NCBI RefSeq assembly: GCF_000005505.3
Contig: NC_016131.3
Location: 8,391,501-8,455,500, forward strand
Source: Brachypodium distachyon
Taxonomy: Eukaryota > Streptophyta > Magnoliopsida > Poales > Poaceae
Length of the DNA: 64,000 nt
Direction: 5' to 3'
Shown here: one piece after another, positions 10,876 through 22,035 of the stretch
How the letters are laid out: each line of letters begins with the position of its first letter
How positions within the stretch are numbered: the first letter of the stretch is position 1
The notes under the pieces: generated by a model
What the model was told of the DNA's origin: nothing
What the model saw: only the letters and a program-made list of their open reading frames with translations
The model's database searches: none
Translations under genes and position numbers: made by a program

Positions 10876-11821
10876 GGATCCCAGCGTGGAGCGAGTGCGC
10901 TCTAGGCGGGAGCAGCCAATAAGGTTCGTCCTCGCTGGTGATACCCTTCACCCAGAATTGCACTTCCTCCGGGAGGAGGTCCGTGCGCTGTAGCCGGGTC
11001 CGGCCGCCAGCCCCGGCGTACATCCACGCCGGATGCGAGCGCCGCTGCAGGGGGGCCACGCGCCTCCCGATGAAGTGGCGCGCCCCATCCGTGTCCGTGA
11101 GCCCGGCCTCACGAAGCGTCTTGATCTTCGCACAGATTGGGGCCAGCTCCTCGTCCTTCTGGTCGCAGAGCGTCCAGCTGTTAGAGCCCCTTGGAGGCCC
11201 AAGGGGCTCCTCGTGAAACTCCTGGAGCTCGTCGGTGCGCACCCAGCACCAGTCGCGGCACCACTCGTGCTTGATCTTCTTCTTCCCCAGCTCGATGAAT
11301 TCCGATTTGATCCTGTCGCGGAATTGGAACACTACACCCGAGGACAGGGGAGCCTTCTTCTCCACCCTCGGGTAGTAGTCGTGGTGGAATAGCGCCACCG
11401 ACAGCATCACCCCCACGAACGCTTCACAAAGGTGTTGGAAAACAGCCAATGTGAAGAACGACGTGGGGTGAAGCTGCGCCATGATGAGCCCGTAGGTCTC
11501 CATGATGGCTGAGAGGAAGTAGGAGTGCGGCGGCATGAACCCGGCAAGGATGAACCTCCCGAAGATCCGAAAGTAGTGCCCGTGATGCTCCGCGCCGACG
11601 GGGAGGACCCGCGTTGGTCCGTGCTCGTTGTGCTTGGTGGCCAGTGCCAGGACCAGCTTGTCGACTCCCTCGCCGTTGTACCCGGGGGAGAAGAAAGCGT
11701 ACTTGGCTCGCATTTCGTCATCCTTCCGGGCTCTGTCCGACAGCTCCTTCTTGCCGGCCTTTTCGCGCTTTTCCCCTTTGCTGCTGCTCCCCTTGGGATG
11801 GTTCTGACCCTTGGAAGACAT
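10876..11821 (-). pseudogene. Second antisense extra ORF of a Tat-like element (putative gypsy-type transposon), C-terminus cut
   Basis: An open frame of about 315 codons starts at 11821 (MSSKGQNHPKGSSS) and runs to the edge of LTR B. The Lys-rich N-terminus is followed by FGRFILAGFMPPHSYF and FQHLCEAFVGVML, the hallmark of the PF04195 family, which is catalogued from plant gypsy-type elements. It is homologous to the broken ORF at 2763-5474 but far better preserved. Like that copy it is antisense to a plus-strand LTR lying downstream (LTR C). The rest of the protein is lost at the LTR B junction at 10875/10876. Its function is unknown. Confidence 0.7.
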
Positions 11822-12165
11822 CAGCGGAGGTGGAGAGGAGATTTGGTCAAAGTTGGGGCGCAGGGAGCTTGGGAGGAGGCAATGGCAGGAGCGAGAGACA
11901 ATGGAGAGTGCCCGCCTCCGGCCTTGAGTATTTATCGGGGCTGGCAGACTGCAACGGACACCCCCACGATCAGCAATAAAGAGCCCTAAAGAATCGGAGA
12001 TTAAGAGGAGGGTGCGCGACGTGGCCTTAACTCTCTGGGGATTAAGGGGGATAAGGTACGAAATCGTGCGCCCGACCGTTTCGCTTGGAGAAGTGGAACT
12101 ATAAATGCGGCCCACGAGGCACTTGCTGGAAGCTTCAAGGTTGCCGGCCCACGCCCGGGGGCTAC
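11822..12165 (+). other. 3' untranslated end of the right Tat-like element, with polypurine tract
   Basis: This non-coding stretch ends in CCCGGGGGCTAC immediately before LTR C and repeats the arrangement seen before LTR A. A minus-strand open frame crosses it but has no recognisable domain here. Confidence 0.6.
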
Positions 12166-13020
12166 TGTGGTACCAGTGGCCCACGGGGTCCCACTGATAC
12201 GGGACGCGTGGGTTGCCAGTGACGAAGCCCCATCAGGAAGGACTCCCGGGAAGCGACGAGCCCGAGAAGCCTGCCTCGAGGAGACGACCCCTAGTGAAGC
12301 TAAAGCTAAGGGCCGAGAACAAGATGCTCCCGGGAACCCCGGTCCCGGGAAGTCGAAGGAACGCCCACCGGCAACTAACCGGTGCGCTAGCTGGGAAGGT
12401 GCACCCCAGCAACCCGCGCTCGGGCATGCAGGCGGGACCCGCAGAACAATGAAGACAGGACAAGACGGCGGGTGCAGTGCATTTAATGCACCGACAGGAG
12501 TCTTATCAGCAGGCCTAGTCTTGCTTAGCAAGGCTAGAGCGGCTACCCTCAGAACCATTTTTTTTTTCTACCGTATACAGTGGACCGGGCGCTGCATGGC
12601 GTCCAGCGTGGATGAGCAAAAGTGTATTCCGCGTGGCTGTGACACGCGTCTAGGCAACGTGTCATGCTGCATGCATTGGCACCTGTGGTATCCCCTTGTC
12701 TATAAAAGGAGGGCCAATGCCACCGGTCAAAGGATTCAGGTCGGTTCGAACCCGAGTGAGTAGAACATAGCACAGCGTTCACCTAAGTAGCCAACCCGGG
12801 AACTCCCCGGGTGATCTGTACGCACTCAAACTTGTGAATACAACTCAAAGCAGGACGTAGGGTATTACACCTCCGGGTGGCCCGAACCTGGGTAAAAACT
12901 CTTGTGTCTAGTCTTCGTGTCTATCGCCACGCCGGCGATCGCCGAAACGATCACCTCGCCCTCCACCGCACCAAAAAGGGGGTGCCCGGCATCCCCGGTG
13001 CCGGAGACCGTGCTCCAACA
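12166..13020 (+). mobile_element. LTR C of the Tat-like retrotransposon
   Basis: The LTR begins TGTGGTACCAG after the polypurine tract and ends CTCCAACA, about 855 bp. It has the TATA box CTATAAAAGG at about 12699-12710 and the GGTGGCCCGAACCTGGG block near 12874 shared with LTRs A and B. It is visibly more diverged from A and B than they are from each other. It is the 3' LTR of a plus-strand element whose left part is cut off by LTR B. Confidence 0.8.
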
Positions 13021-13940
13021 CCTCTTGCGGTTCCCTCACCCCTCTAACGGTGATTAGCTTCTTAGGAAGTGAACATCGGGATAAATCATCGTCTCCACGT
13101 GCCTCGGATATTCCTAAACCGAGTTCATTCACTTGTGCTTTAATTTTTGATAGCCATCGTGCTTGAAGTCATATATTATCTTATAGAGTGAAATACACCA
13201 CTAGTCCATAAACTTGGAGCGAATGCACACTTTAGTCCACGAACTCAGAAATGCACACATAAAATCCTAAACTGGTATTAGTGTAACACTTAGGTCCAAA
13301 AACGGTTCGGCATGATTAGTTTCGGCCCTGTGGCAGCTACATCAGCTTAAGTCGCATCGCAAGTTGCTATTTGGGTTTTTGAGGTCTTTTTCGCAAAAAA
13401 TTAACATAATTCTAGGAAAAATTTGACATAATGTTCCGCGGGTTGTTGTTGAATTAGCAAACAATTAACATAATTATGTGCATGTTGTTGTTAAACTTTT
13501 GCAAAAACTCCCCTGAGAAACCCCAGCAGCAACCCATGGTCATGGCTTAAGCCCATGTGGCCGAAATTAACTACGTCGAACTATTTTTGGACCTAAGAGT
13601 TGCACTAATACCAGTTTAGGGCTTTATGTGTGCGTTTTCTGAGTTCGTGGACTAAACTGTGCATTTGTTCCGAGTTTATGGATTAGTGGTGTATTTTACT
13701 CTATCTTATATGTGCTTTGTGCTATCTTATATATCTTGTGCTAACTTGTTATTTAATATAAGTGATCATCTTGTTATAACTTAAGTTGTTGGTGCACTAT
13801 AGTTGAGGGTAGCATATTTAGGATTTGTGCTTGAAAATATCCGACTAGTTTAATTCCGCATTTAGAATATATAGAGCCAAGTCCGTAAAAGTTTTAAAAC
13901 ACCTATTCACTCCCCCTCTAGGCGACATCGAGGGTCTTTT
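13021..13940 (+). mobile_element. Copia-type LTR remnant, interrupted by a MITE
   Basis: The two parts 13021-13185 and 13702-13940 read continuously once the MITE is set aside. They carry strings typical of grass copia (SIRE/Maximus-like) LTR 3' ends: CATCGTCTCCACGTGCCTCGG, GTTGGTGCACTATAGTTGAG, TAATTCCGCATTTAGAATAT and CCCCCTCTAGGCGACATCGA. No methionine-tRNA primer site follows, so it is an isolated fragment. The family call is from memory of the pattern. Confidence 0.55.
13186..13701. mobile_element. Mutator-like MITE with long TIRs and 9-bp target duplication
   Basis: This is a 516-bp element starting GAGTGAAATACACCACTAGT and ending in the inverted form (...GGTGTATTTTACTC). The terminal inverted repeats run about 150 bp on each side, including a matching CCTAAACTGGTATTAGTG block. 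The 9-bp sequence TATCTTATA is present exactly at both borders (13177-13185 and 13702-13710). A 9-bp duplication with long TIRs is the signature of the Mutator superfamily. It has no coding capacity. Confidence 0.85.
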
Positions 13941-14880
13941 CACTTACATGATTACAATTGATATATTAATTGTTTAGCATTACATGCTTGAATATATATG
14001 TGTAGCATTTACCTGATTAGATATATTTGTATAGCAATACATGTGTAGATGTATGGTTTTGTCAATACCTGTGTACCCATACTTGTTTAGCAATATCCTA
14101 TTTAGATATATCTGTTTAGAACTATTGTGCAGATATTTATTTTTTAGCCATGCATGTGTAGAGATATCGTGATCCTTATCAATATCATGAATATTGTAGC
14201 ATCACCTGGGATGATGGCCATTGCATTGTTATTGGATTTTTAATAGTTGTACCTCAATTGGAAGTACACCTACTTACTGTTGCGACTCACCTTTCACCTT
14301 GGTCATAATCCCTTGTATTAACCAGTGATGGTAATTAATTACTTTAACAATAAAATTGGGCATAATTCTTGTTGAGTACTTTATGTACTCATCCCCTGCT
14401 TATTTTGGTTCAGCTGTTACTATTTCCTTGCCTGAAGTTGAGCACTACGAGGACAGTTCAGTAGATGTTTTACCCACCTCAGCTATAGCCCTGTGTTAGA
14501 TGGACGCCATGGTTTATCTTCGGCCATTCTATGGCGACAATTTGTATTCTTTCCGCTGCTCTTTATTTATTTCCGCTACTACTCTTGTTCGTATTTGAAG
14601 ACTTCTATATTTTGTTAGCGTGTCACATCAGTGTTGTATAAATAAATAATCCGATATGTATGTATGTAAAGTTTGTGATGTGATACTTGAAAATGGATAT
14701 GTATGCATACTGGCTATCCTGGGAAAGTATGATGAGGATATCCCGGTCCAGGAATACTTATTTTATATTATTCTGGGGTTGATTATGCTATTGCCATTAA
14801 TTGGACATCGGTATAATTAAGCTTAGTATAATCTAGTGTATAGTAATCCCGTTCCGTTATAGTGTAAATTCTATCCAATA
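13941..14880 (+). repeat. Retrotransposon-derived non-coding remnant
   Basis: AT-rich sequence with no coding potential. The block at about 14380-14700 (polypurine-poor, with TTAGATGGACGCCATGG and GTGTCACATCAGTGTTG) looks like the UTR or LTR of a grass Ty3/gypsy element. No LTR borders or target duplication were found. Confidence 0.35.
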
Positions 14881-15528
14881 AAAATGTAGTGGAGATGACA
14901 ATGAAGTTCGTGTGTTTCCTAATCTCATGTTTTTTATCCTACAAAATCAAATAGGCATGTTATGCTCAACCCTTCAAAATAACACAGTTAGCAGCTTATG
15001 ACCAAGTCACAACATCGTCTCTTTCTCGTTGCACTTTGCTACAGAAACCAAAAATACTACAGTAAAGAAACCATGGTAAAATCCAACGCACCCACAATGG
15101 AATTGTGCGACAACATAAGACATCAAAAGATACACACCTACGCGCAAGCTTTGCTTGGTCCAGAGAGGGGGGGGGGGGGAGGGTGCTAGGCGACAGAGTG
15201 CATCGATAGCCGCACCACGAACTGTGAGACCTACTTAAAACTCGAAACCTCATCCATCTGATATTCGCAACATCAAAGTGTCGCATGCAAAATTGTTTTT
15301 CTATGTTTCAAACATCGTTACCCAACTTGTCTCAAGAAACACCTAAAACCTTGCAATATTTCTTTCATGCCCATGTAACAAAGAATTATGTGTATGCAAC
15401 AAATCACAATGCATATAGCAAAACACCTATAGAAAAGGTCGCATCATATGCAGCGTAAAAACCAATGTTTGCAACATACATAGTGTATGCAACAATGAGA
15501 AAAAACATTTGCAACATCAAAAACAATA
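14881..15528. other. Intergenic sequence with GCAACA-rich repeats
   Basis: Nothing coding is seen. A run of G occurs at 15167-15178. The motif TTTGCAACAT recurs from about 15270 to 15530 and again at about 15890-15930 beyond the MITE, so the MITE probably landed inside an older unclassified repeat. Confidence 0.4.
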
Positions 15529-15825
15529 TTCCCTCCGTTTCTTAAATTAGGGCGTATATTGTTTCCTTTGACCAAGAATTAATCTACTAATATATATTTT
15601 TGTGAAATAAAATTGATATCAATGCATTCGTATTCAAAAGTACTCCCTTCGATTCTAAATTCTTGTCATTATTTTGAACTAAAACAACGACAAGAATTTA
15701 GGATCGAAGGGGATACTTGTTTATGTATGATTTAAATCACATAAATCACACTTCGATGGAATAATCCTTGGTCAAAAGCTCGGTAAAAAAAACAATATAC
15801 GCTCTAATTTAAGAAACGAAGAGAG
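15529..15825. mobile_element. Stowaway-like MITE (outer)
   Basis: The ends are TTCCCTCCGTTTCTTAAATT and its complement, with TA on both outer borders (15527-15528 and 15826-15827). The TIRs extend through a TTGACCAAG/CTTGGTCAA block. A second small MITE sits within it. Confidence 0.75.
15643..15713. mobile_element. Stowaway MITE nested in the outer one
   Basis: A 71-bp element, CTCCCTTCGATTCTAAATTC to its near-perfect complement, with a TA duplication on each side. It is almost entirely a hairpin. Confidence 0.8.
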
Positions 15826-17423
15826 TATCTCGTACACACAAGAATCGTTACAACATAACAACCTTGTGTCCATAGCAAATAATGAGCATGCTTGTAACAT
15901 GTCGAGAAACCATTTGCAACATCAAAATTTTCAAAATTATTGATCTTCCACTGGCACACATCTGGGACGGCACCTTCGCAAGTTTGAACTCGCTGGCGAC
16001 GAAGCCAGTTCGCCCGAGTATTGTCTAAGGCGAAACAGATGATCACGAACTCATTCCCCTCAATCCCAAAGTGTTTTAAAGCTTAAACATCAATATAAAC
16101 TTTATGGAATTGTCAATGCCACAAGCAACATGGAAACTGAAGAGATGTACTAGCTCGGAAGGAGGAGTCAAAAGAGGCACAGCTAATGGAAGGAACCGCC
16201 GGCATCGAACAGAGTAGCAGCCTGCAGCGGCGGTTACGAGGAAGATGGGAGTCTAGTGACGAGAGGAAAAACACAAGGCACGCGGGACGCCGCCGCCGCG
16301 AGAGAGAATCGTTTCCAAAAACAGAAAAATTCGCACTAGAGGCCCGAAATTCCCAACGAATCCATGCTACCTGGCATGACTGAAGCCATTTTTACCTATG
16401 TACTGCAAGAAGCTAGAATGTTGAATTCACGCGATGCTACTGCACACGAGTAAAACAACGCAGGCAACACGAGCCCCCCGGGCTCAGCTACAGCTGGAAC
16501 CAACTCTCCCCCAAGCACTGGATGGAAATCTTGACCTCTTGGTCATGCTCAGCTCAGCCATTACCTGCGTCGTCCGTGCAACATGACAGCAGCAGCAGCA
16601 CGAACCTAGGACAATCATTTCAGCGCCGACGGATTCAGATTCGTTTATCTCCGGCAACGCTTCTCTTCGCCAGGCGTCAGCAGATAGATAGGTACTGCCT
16701 CTATTGTCTGCACAGCACAGCGCAGCACATAAGGTTTGCTACATGATCTATTCATCTGTGGCGCCGGAAACAGCAGAAAGGAACACAGCTCTGACGCAGC
16801 CGTGTTCCTGCGGCTCCGTTGATCAACAACTCAACGTCTTACCAAAAGAAGGCACCGGGTCGAAACAAGCAGATTACCAGCTCAAAACAGAGAGTAAACA
16901 AGTAGAGCAAACCATCATGGAACGGAACGATTCAACAACACAAAAGCAGCTGAAGAACAACGGCACAGAAGACAGAACAAGGCGATAAATCGGAACAAGA
17001 AGAAAATCATACACTGACAACAGATCGAAAGAGGTGTGAAGGTCACTGTAATTCTCGCTTTGAATCAACCGCCGTGACGATAAGCCATGCATCAAGACCT
17101 GATGAGGCAGACACCCCCGGCTAGTGGTTTCTTCCTGGACGGAAATGATCTGCTAACTGCACTGCATTGCATTGCGTTTGTGCGACAGAGAGATACAGGA
17201 TACACCATCGCCGGAGGAGAGTGAGACCCCTACGCCTCCGGCGAGCAACAGTAGCAAACAGCACGGACTGACACACCACCCACACCCACCGGACAACGCC
17301 GCCTCGCCTTGCCTCATTTCCCACTCTGAAGAATTAGGACAACACAGAACAGAGAAAAACACCCCCACATTGAACACCACATCTGGGACAGTGGAAAAGT
17401 TAGCGCATCCTTTCCGTCCCGGC
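15826..17423. other. Intergenic region and likely 3' UTR of the HMGA-type gene
   Basis: No convincing protein is encoded. The right part, roughly 17100-17423, lies downstream of the minus-strand HMGA stop and probably holds its 3' UTR, but no definite poly(A) signal was fixed. The open frames at 16186-16988 lack recognisable domains. Confidence 0.4.
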
Positions 17424-18229
17424 TCACACGAAGCCGACCTCGGCGAACTGCAGGCGCGGCTTGGACGTGGTGGAGCCAGGGCGCGGGACTGGCATCATGC
17501 CGTCCGGGAGCGGGTTCTTGCGCGGCCGGCCTCGCGGGCGCGGGACCTTCGGAGGCGCGTGTGGGTCCCTCGGCTTGGGAGGACGGCCGCGCCGGCGCGG
17601 CGCGGCAGGAGTTGCCGGGGCGACGGCTAGTCCGTCGCTAGGCGCGCCGATGGCGGCAGGAGGTCCGCCGGGGTATCCTGGCGGCGGGCGCACCTTCGGG
17701 GGCCGGCCGCGGCCTCGCTTGGGGGGAGGCGGCGGCGGCGCGTCGTCGGGAGAGCCGTCGTCGTCCTCCTCCTCCTCTTCTTCCGCCTCTACGGGGCGTC
17801 CCACCGGCGGCGGGGGGAGCGCGTATTTCCCTCCGGCGACCGCCACGAGCCGGTCGGTGGCGGACATGCGGGAGAGGTGCGCGGCGACGAGCGCGGGGTG
17901 CGACGGCGGGAGCTCGCCGGCGGCGCCGCGGGCCGCCTCGATGCGGCGCGCGATGGCGGCCTGGCTGGAGCCGTTATCCTCGGCCAGCGACGCGATCGCC
18001 TCCACGATCATCTGCACCCAAGCACAAGAAGCCAAAGAAGTCAATTTTCGGAGACGGATCGGGATGCGCCGGGCGCAGATCTGGCGAAAACAAAAAAAGG
18101 CGCAGGCAGCAGCTAGGGTTTAGTTTAGAGGGAGGAGGGGCGGTTTGCCTCGGGGTAGGAGGGGAGCACGGCGAGGTCCGAGGGCGCGGGGGGCGACGAC
18201 TCGTCGCCGCTGGAAGTGGAAGTGGCCAT
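17424..18229 (-). CDS. HMGA-type architectural chromatin protein (linker-histone H15 domain plus three AT-hooks)
   Basis: The gene has two exons: 18149-18229 (27 codons, ATG at 18229) and 17424-18011 (195 codons plus stop), giving 222 aa. The join restores a PSYPE-MIVEAIASL reading typical of plant HMG-I/Y proteins. Residues of about 20-95 form the H1/H5-like globular domain. An acidic run of E and D lies near 104-112. Three AT-hooks with GRP cores follow at about 125-133 (KRGRGRPPK), 166-173 and 185-192. Such proteins bind the minor groove of AT-rich DNA in the nucleus and shape chromatin. Many plant members have four hooks; only three are visible. The 137-bp intron has a GC donor (exon end GAG, then GCAAAC) and a normal GCAG acceptor. 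No in-frame GT alternative was found. Confidence 0.88.
18012..18148 (-). other. GC-AG intron of the HMGA-type gene
   Basis: On the coding strand the intron starts GCAAAC right after CCCGAG and ends TTGGGTGCAG before ATGATCGTG. The exon join is fixed by homology of both sides to plant HMG-I/Y proteins. GC-AG introns are spliced by the major spliceosome and are a small minority of plant introns. Confidence 0.7.
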
Positions 18230-19970
18230 GCCTGGGCCTGACTGCGTCGCCCGCTCGCTGTCGCTCCGTGTGAGAGAGGGGGAGAGAGAGAGAGACTGGA
18301 GATGGATTTGGAGGGTTGGGAGGGGGTGGGAATTGGGGGCGCAGCAGCGCACGGGGGCCGCGAGGCGGATCTGAGAGCGGGGTGCGGGGCGCTGCGGAAA
18401 TATGGAATGGAAGTACAGTTTCGACAAGGAATCTGTCCGGTCGGATAGTAGTCCCGCTGCCCGGACCGGCGTTCCACCCGCGGCAATGATGATCACGCCT
18501 CAGGCTCGCTCGTCACTCATCGCTCATCGGACATGTCACTGCTTGCCGATAGCTTGCATTTGCATGCCACGACAAAGTACTCCCTCCGATTGGTTGGAAA
18601 AAATTTGTTTACATCTGATTATAAATCTCCGATTGTTGAATAACCAGTACTCTTGTGTGCACATAAAATACTCTCCTAAATTCTCGTCGTAGTTTTAGTT
18701 CAAATTTTCGAAAGAATGGAGTAGTTGATAACTCGGGCTCAAAACAAACCAAACTTTTGCGGAAATATGGATGTCGATGTCAACTATTGGTGGTGTGATA
18801 AAGACTTGTTTTTTTTTGGCGCCCATGCGATCCCATGTTTCATATGTCAAAAGCATGCAAGAATGGCAAGTGGAGATTGAAGTGGAAGAGCAAGTTATGA
18901 TGGATGCAAACAACTTGAAGGAGGAATGTTAAGGTGGCATGGGTGAACTAATGGTCAAAATAGAATTCATCGTGTCGAGTGATGATCGTCTATTGCACTT
19001 TTGGGATAGCTTTATAATTGCGAAACACCTGGTGATCGAACAAGGTGCCAAATGTTGATAGAGTTGTCATCTGTTGTAATGGCCGGCCGTTGGTCGTGAT
19101 GTAACAAGCTAAAGAGCATTGCTAGTAGGCTAAAGCATTGTTTCAGCCCTAGTCTTTTATATTTTTGTGTAATAAAATAACTTCAAATGGATGACAAGAG
19201 GAGCTCATGGCGCATCTTAAGGAAGAAAGCGAAATAGGAAAAAAGAAACCTATATTCAACAACAATTGTAGCCTTCTGCTTGTTTTGCCTATGAAATTGG
19301 AGCACTTTTTTATAGAGCAAGAACGCTTATTGTAGCATTATTTTGCAAAATCAAACTTGAATATCTCTTTTCATATTAGGCGATCGAGAATCATTCGAGA
19401 GTCAGAGATCAAAGAGAGGCCAATTCACTCTGAACATGCATGTGTCGATAGGTTTATCCTTGGACGGTCGAAGACCATTCGAGAGGCACAAGTTAACTCC
19501 AAACATACACATGTCGATGGACTTATCCCTATGAAAAGTAAAATAGAAAAAAAAATAAACTCATCATGTTCATGGATAGTGTCCATGCAATCAAAAGCTT
19601 GGTTGGCAGACAAAAGGAAAAACTGCTCCACGACAACTCATTGGCGTTGATGCCACTCTTTGGAGTCAAAATGGTGATGAATGACGAGCCAAATAGGAGA
19701 ATTTTTCTGACTAGCGTGAGAAGTTGCAATTGCTAGATGGCCGTGCGTGACATTGACACACCGACAGCTAGATGCCACGTCCAGCTTTCATCCAAGGCGT
19801 GGGAATGTGCATCATGTTTTACGCTGAGTCGGGAATGCCCCCGGCCAGGTGGGGCCGAGGCTTATTTTTTTTAGAACAACGATTGCTGAGTCATTCATGT
19901 TTTATCGTGGCTTTATTGATTTATGAGAAAAATACAAAAGATCAATACAGTCGAAATTAACACTAGATTT
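18230..19970. other. HMGA promoter side and intergenic sequence
   Basis: The part next to the ATG (18230-18420) is GC-rich with a GA-repeat and probably holds the 5' UTR and promoter. A degenerate Stowaway-like pair (CTCCCTCCGATTGG at 18580, GAATGGAG ending 18721) is seen. At about 19378-19540 an imperfect 80-bp motif (CGATCGAGAATCATTCGAGAG...) occurs twice in tandem. Nothing coding is supported. Confidence 0.4.
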
Positions 19971-19971
19971 T

Positions 19972-20554
19972 TTTTTATTTTTTGAAAATCAACCAGGATG
20001 TTGATTAGTTACTGAAAACCGGGGTCTTACAGAGTCTTACAGTATCCGGCAAAACCTCCTGGGGAGCAGAATTAAGGAGGAAACGAGAAGACTTAGAGTT
20101 ACGGCTGAATTGTGCCAGCAGGTAGCAGGTGAGCTGCCTGGACCTGTCCCCGGCCCACTTTGCTGACGCTCATCCTCGGGTTCTGGTAGATCAAAAATTC
20201 CGCCTCTTCAATAACGTCGAACCATCCGACTTGTCTCTTGTCTTAGCGTTGATTGCACTGAAAAGCGGCGGAGCTATCAGACTCGAGACCAATTGGGATG
20301 GAGCAGTGTCTTCGGGCCAGAGACGCTCCCTCTCTGCAAGCAATGGCTTCAGCTTCGTCAGCGGATCTGACAAAGTGCAGCAGCCCCAGGGCAGAGAACA
20401 CCACATCACCGTTGTTATCCAGAGCAATTGCTCCCCAGGCACCAGAATTCTCGCCAGCTAAGAAGCTTGCGTCCGTCAGCAATTCAAGAGAGTAACGCGG
20501 AGACGATGACTCACGGTTTTCACAGTCACACGTTGTTTCATCTCGTGCCACCAA
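19972..20554 (-). pseudogene. LINE 3' fragment with RNase H domain (left half of a split LINE)
   Basis: On the minus strand from 20554 the translation shows an RNase H-like segment of plant L1-type LINEs: LTDASFLAGENSGAWGAI, then EAEAIACREG. A poly-T run at about 19970-19990 marks the poly(A) end. The upstream half of the same LINE is found at 31524-31990 on the same strand. The reading frame is continuous across the two halves when the intervening 11 kb is left out. Frameshifts make it non-functional. Confidence 0.7.
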
Positions 20555-20657
20555 ATTAATTTATTTTGTCCTATGCTACAGAGAGATTAGCAGGGAAATT
20601 AGTACTTGCGACAAGCATTTATTTTCTTACTGACGACTCTTTATTTTTCTCTAATTT

Positions 20658-20741
20658 TCTCGTTCTCTGCATCTCTGTCCTATTTTCAAGTACATTGTTC
20701 TCTCGTTCTCTGCATCTCTGTCCTATTTTCAAGTACATTGT
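20658..20741. repeat. Tandem duplication of a 41-bp unit
   Basis: The string beginning TCTCGTTCTCTGCATCTCTG and ending CAAGTACATTGT occurs at 20658-20698 and again at 20701-20741, identical by eye and two bases apart. This is a recent local duplication in the unclassified outer insertion. Confidence 0.8.
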
Positions 20742-20939
20742 GGTACATGACATGTTTTTAAGTACATATTTATACATTATGATAAATTAATTGTATCTTA
20801 TCAGTTTTTAAATACCCCGTGTACATGAACTTATAAGACGAGTACAACGTATGGTACATCACAAGTATCTTATTAGTTTTTAAGTACCATGTGTACATAG
20901 ACTTATGAGACGAGTACATCGTATGGTACATCACATTTA

Positions 20940-21160
20940 TTCAAAAAAAACACAGTACATGATGAGTACATCAAGTTACATGACAAGTACATCAAGATAC
21001 GTCACAGATAAATCAAGTTACATGACAAGTACATCAAGATACGTCACATATACATCAAGTTACATGACAAGTACATCAAGGGTACCTCACGCATACATCA
21101 AGTTACATGACAAATACATTAAGGTACATCACAGATACCTCATCAATCCTACATCATAAC
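20940..21160. repeat. Degenerate tandem repeat of about 50 bp
   Basis: A unit built from CAAGTTACATGACAAGTACA and TCAAGATACGTCACAGATA recurs four to five times with small changes. Looser GTACATCA-type motifs continue to about 21420. All of it lies in the outer insertion, left of the CACTA. Confidence 0.75.
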
Positions 21161-21744
21161 AATCCGATGGATCAAAGAGAAGAACTTGAATTCAAATTTA
21201 AATTCAACAAAACCAAGTACCTAAGTACATATGTAATCGAATTCAACAAAGCATAATCACAGGAGATAGAAAATCCTTCGTAGGTACCTCATCAATCACA
21301 ATCACAGTACCTCGTCATGTACCATGGTACATCACCTGTACCTCGACAATTATTAAGTACATCATCATATCTTGACAAAATCACCAAGAAACAAATAATA
21401 GTACATAGATCAAATAAATTTTAGAAGATACCTAAAGCACTGAGATGCAAGAAAAATTCTCAATTCAAAAAAAAATCACAGCAGCAACATCATGCACCGG
21501 GACAAAAAATCAGATCGAGAGATGCGGAAGGAGAATAAGATCGAGAGACGTGGAAATCTGCTGCTCCAAACGTGAACAACGCAGTGGAGGGAGCCGCCAC
21601 GGGGGAGTGGGAGCCCAGCATGACGGCCATGGTGGAAGAGGAGGCAGCAGGGCGGCTTGTCTGCCGCGCTGGAGGAGGGGCCGGCGTCCGCGACGGCCCG
21701 CAGGGGCGGCGGCCGCCGAGCACTACTACAAAACGGTCTATATG

Positions 21745-22035
21745 CCACGCAACATCAGTAATGGGTCCGGCGCGACCGTTACTGATAAAAAACATCAGTG
21801 TCGGTCGCGGCCACGACCGTTACTGATGAACCGAGCGGGAACCGTCTGTCCCCGCCCAGCCACACATCAGTGGCGGTCGCGCGACACGACCGCCACTGAT
21901 GAACACTCATAGCTCGCGAGTTACATCCACTGATGAACCATGCATCAGTAACGGTCGGACTAGCTCGACCGTTACTGATGTGTACACGATTATCAGTAAC
22001 GGTCGAGAAAACCTCAACCGACACTGATGTTACTC
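21745..22035. repeat. Left subterminal repeat array of the CACTA element
   Basis: About ten copies of a motif close to CATCAGTAACGGTCG are arranged as inverted pairs, so each pair could form a hairpin. In En/Spm elements such repeats are the binding sites of the TNPA protein. Some copies carry changes such as ATCAGTGGCGGTCG. Confidence 0.85.

Noticed and set aside
11822..12184. N-terminal extension of the antisense ORF into the polypurine-tract region
   Set aside because: The recognisable protein begins at the ATG at 11821; the upstream part lies in untranslated sequence and crosses the LTR C border.
16186..16988. Open frames between the MITEs and the HMGA-type gene
   Set aside because: No conserved domains, no supporting splice sites, and hydrophilic low-information translations.
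20555..21720. The outer insertion as a Helitron or LTR element
   Set aside because: No TC...CTRR ends or A-T insertion site, and no TG...CA ends or long direct repeats were seen; the class was left open.
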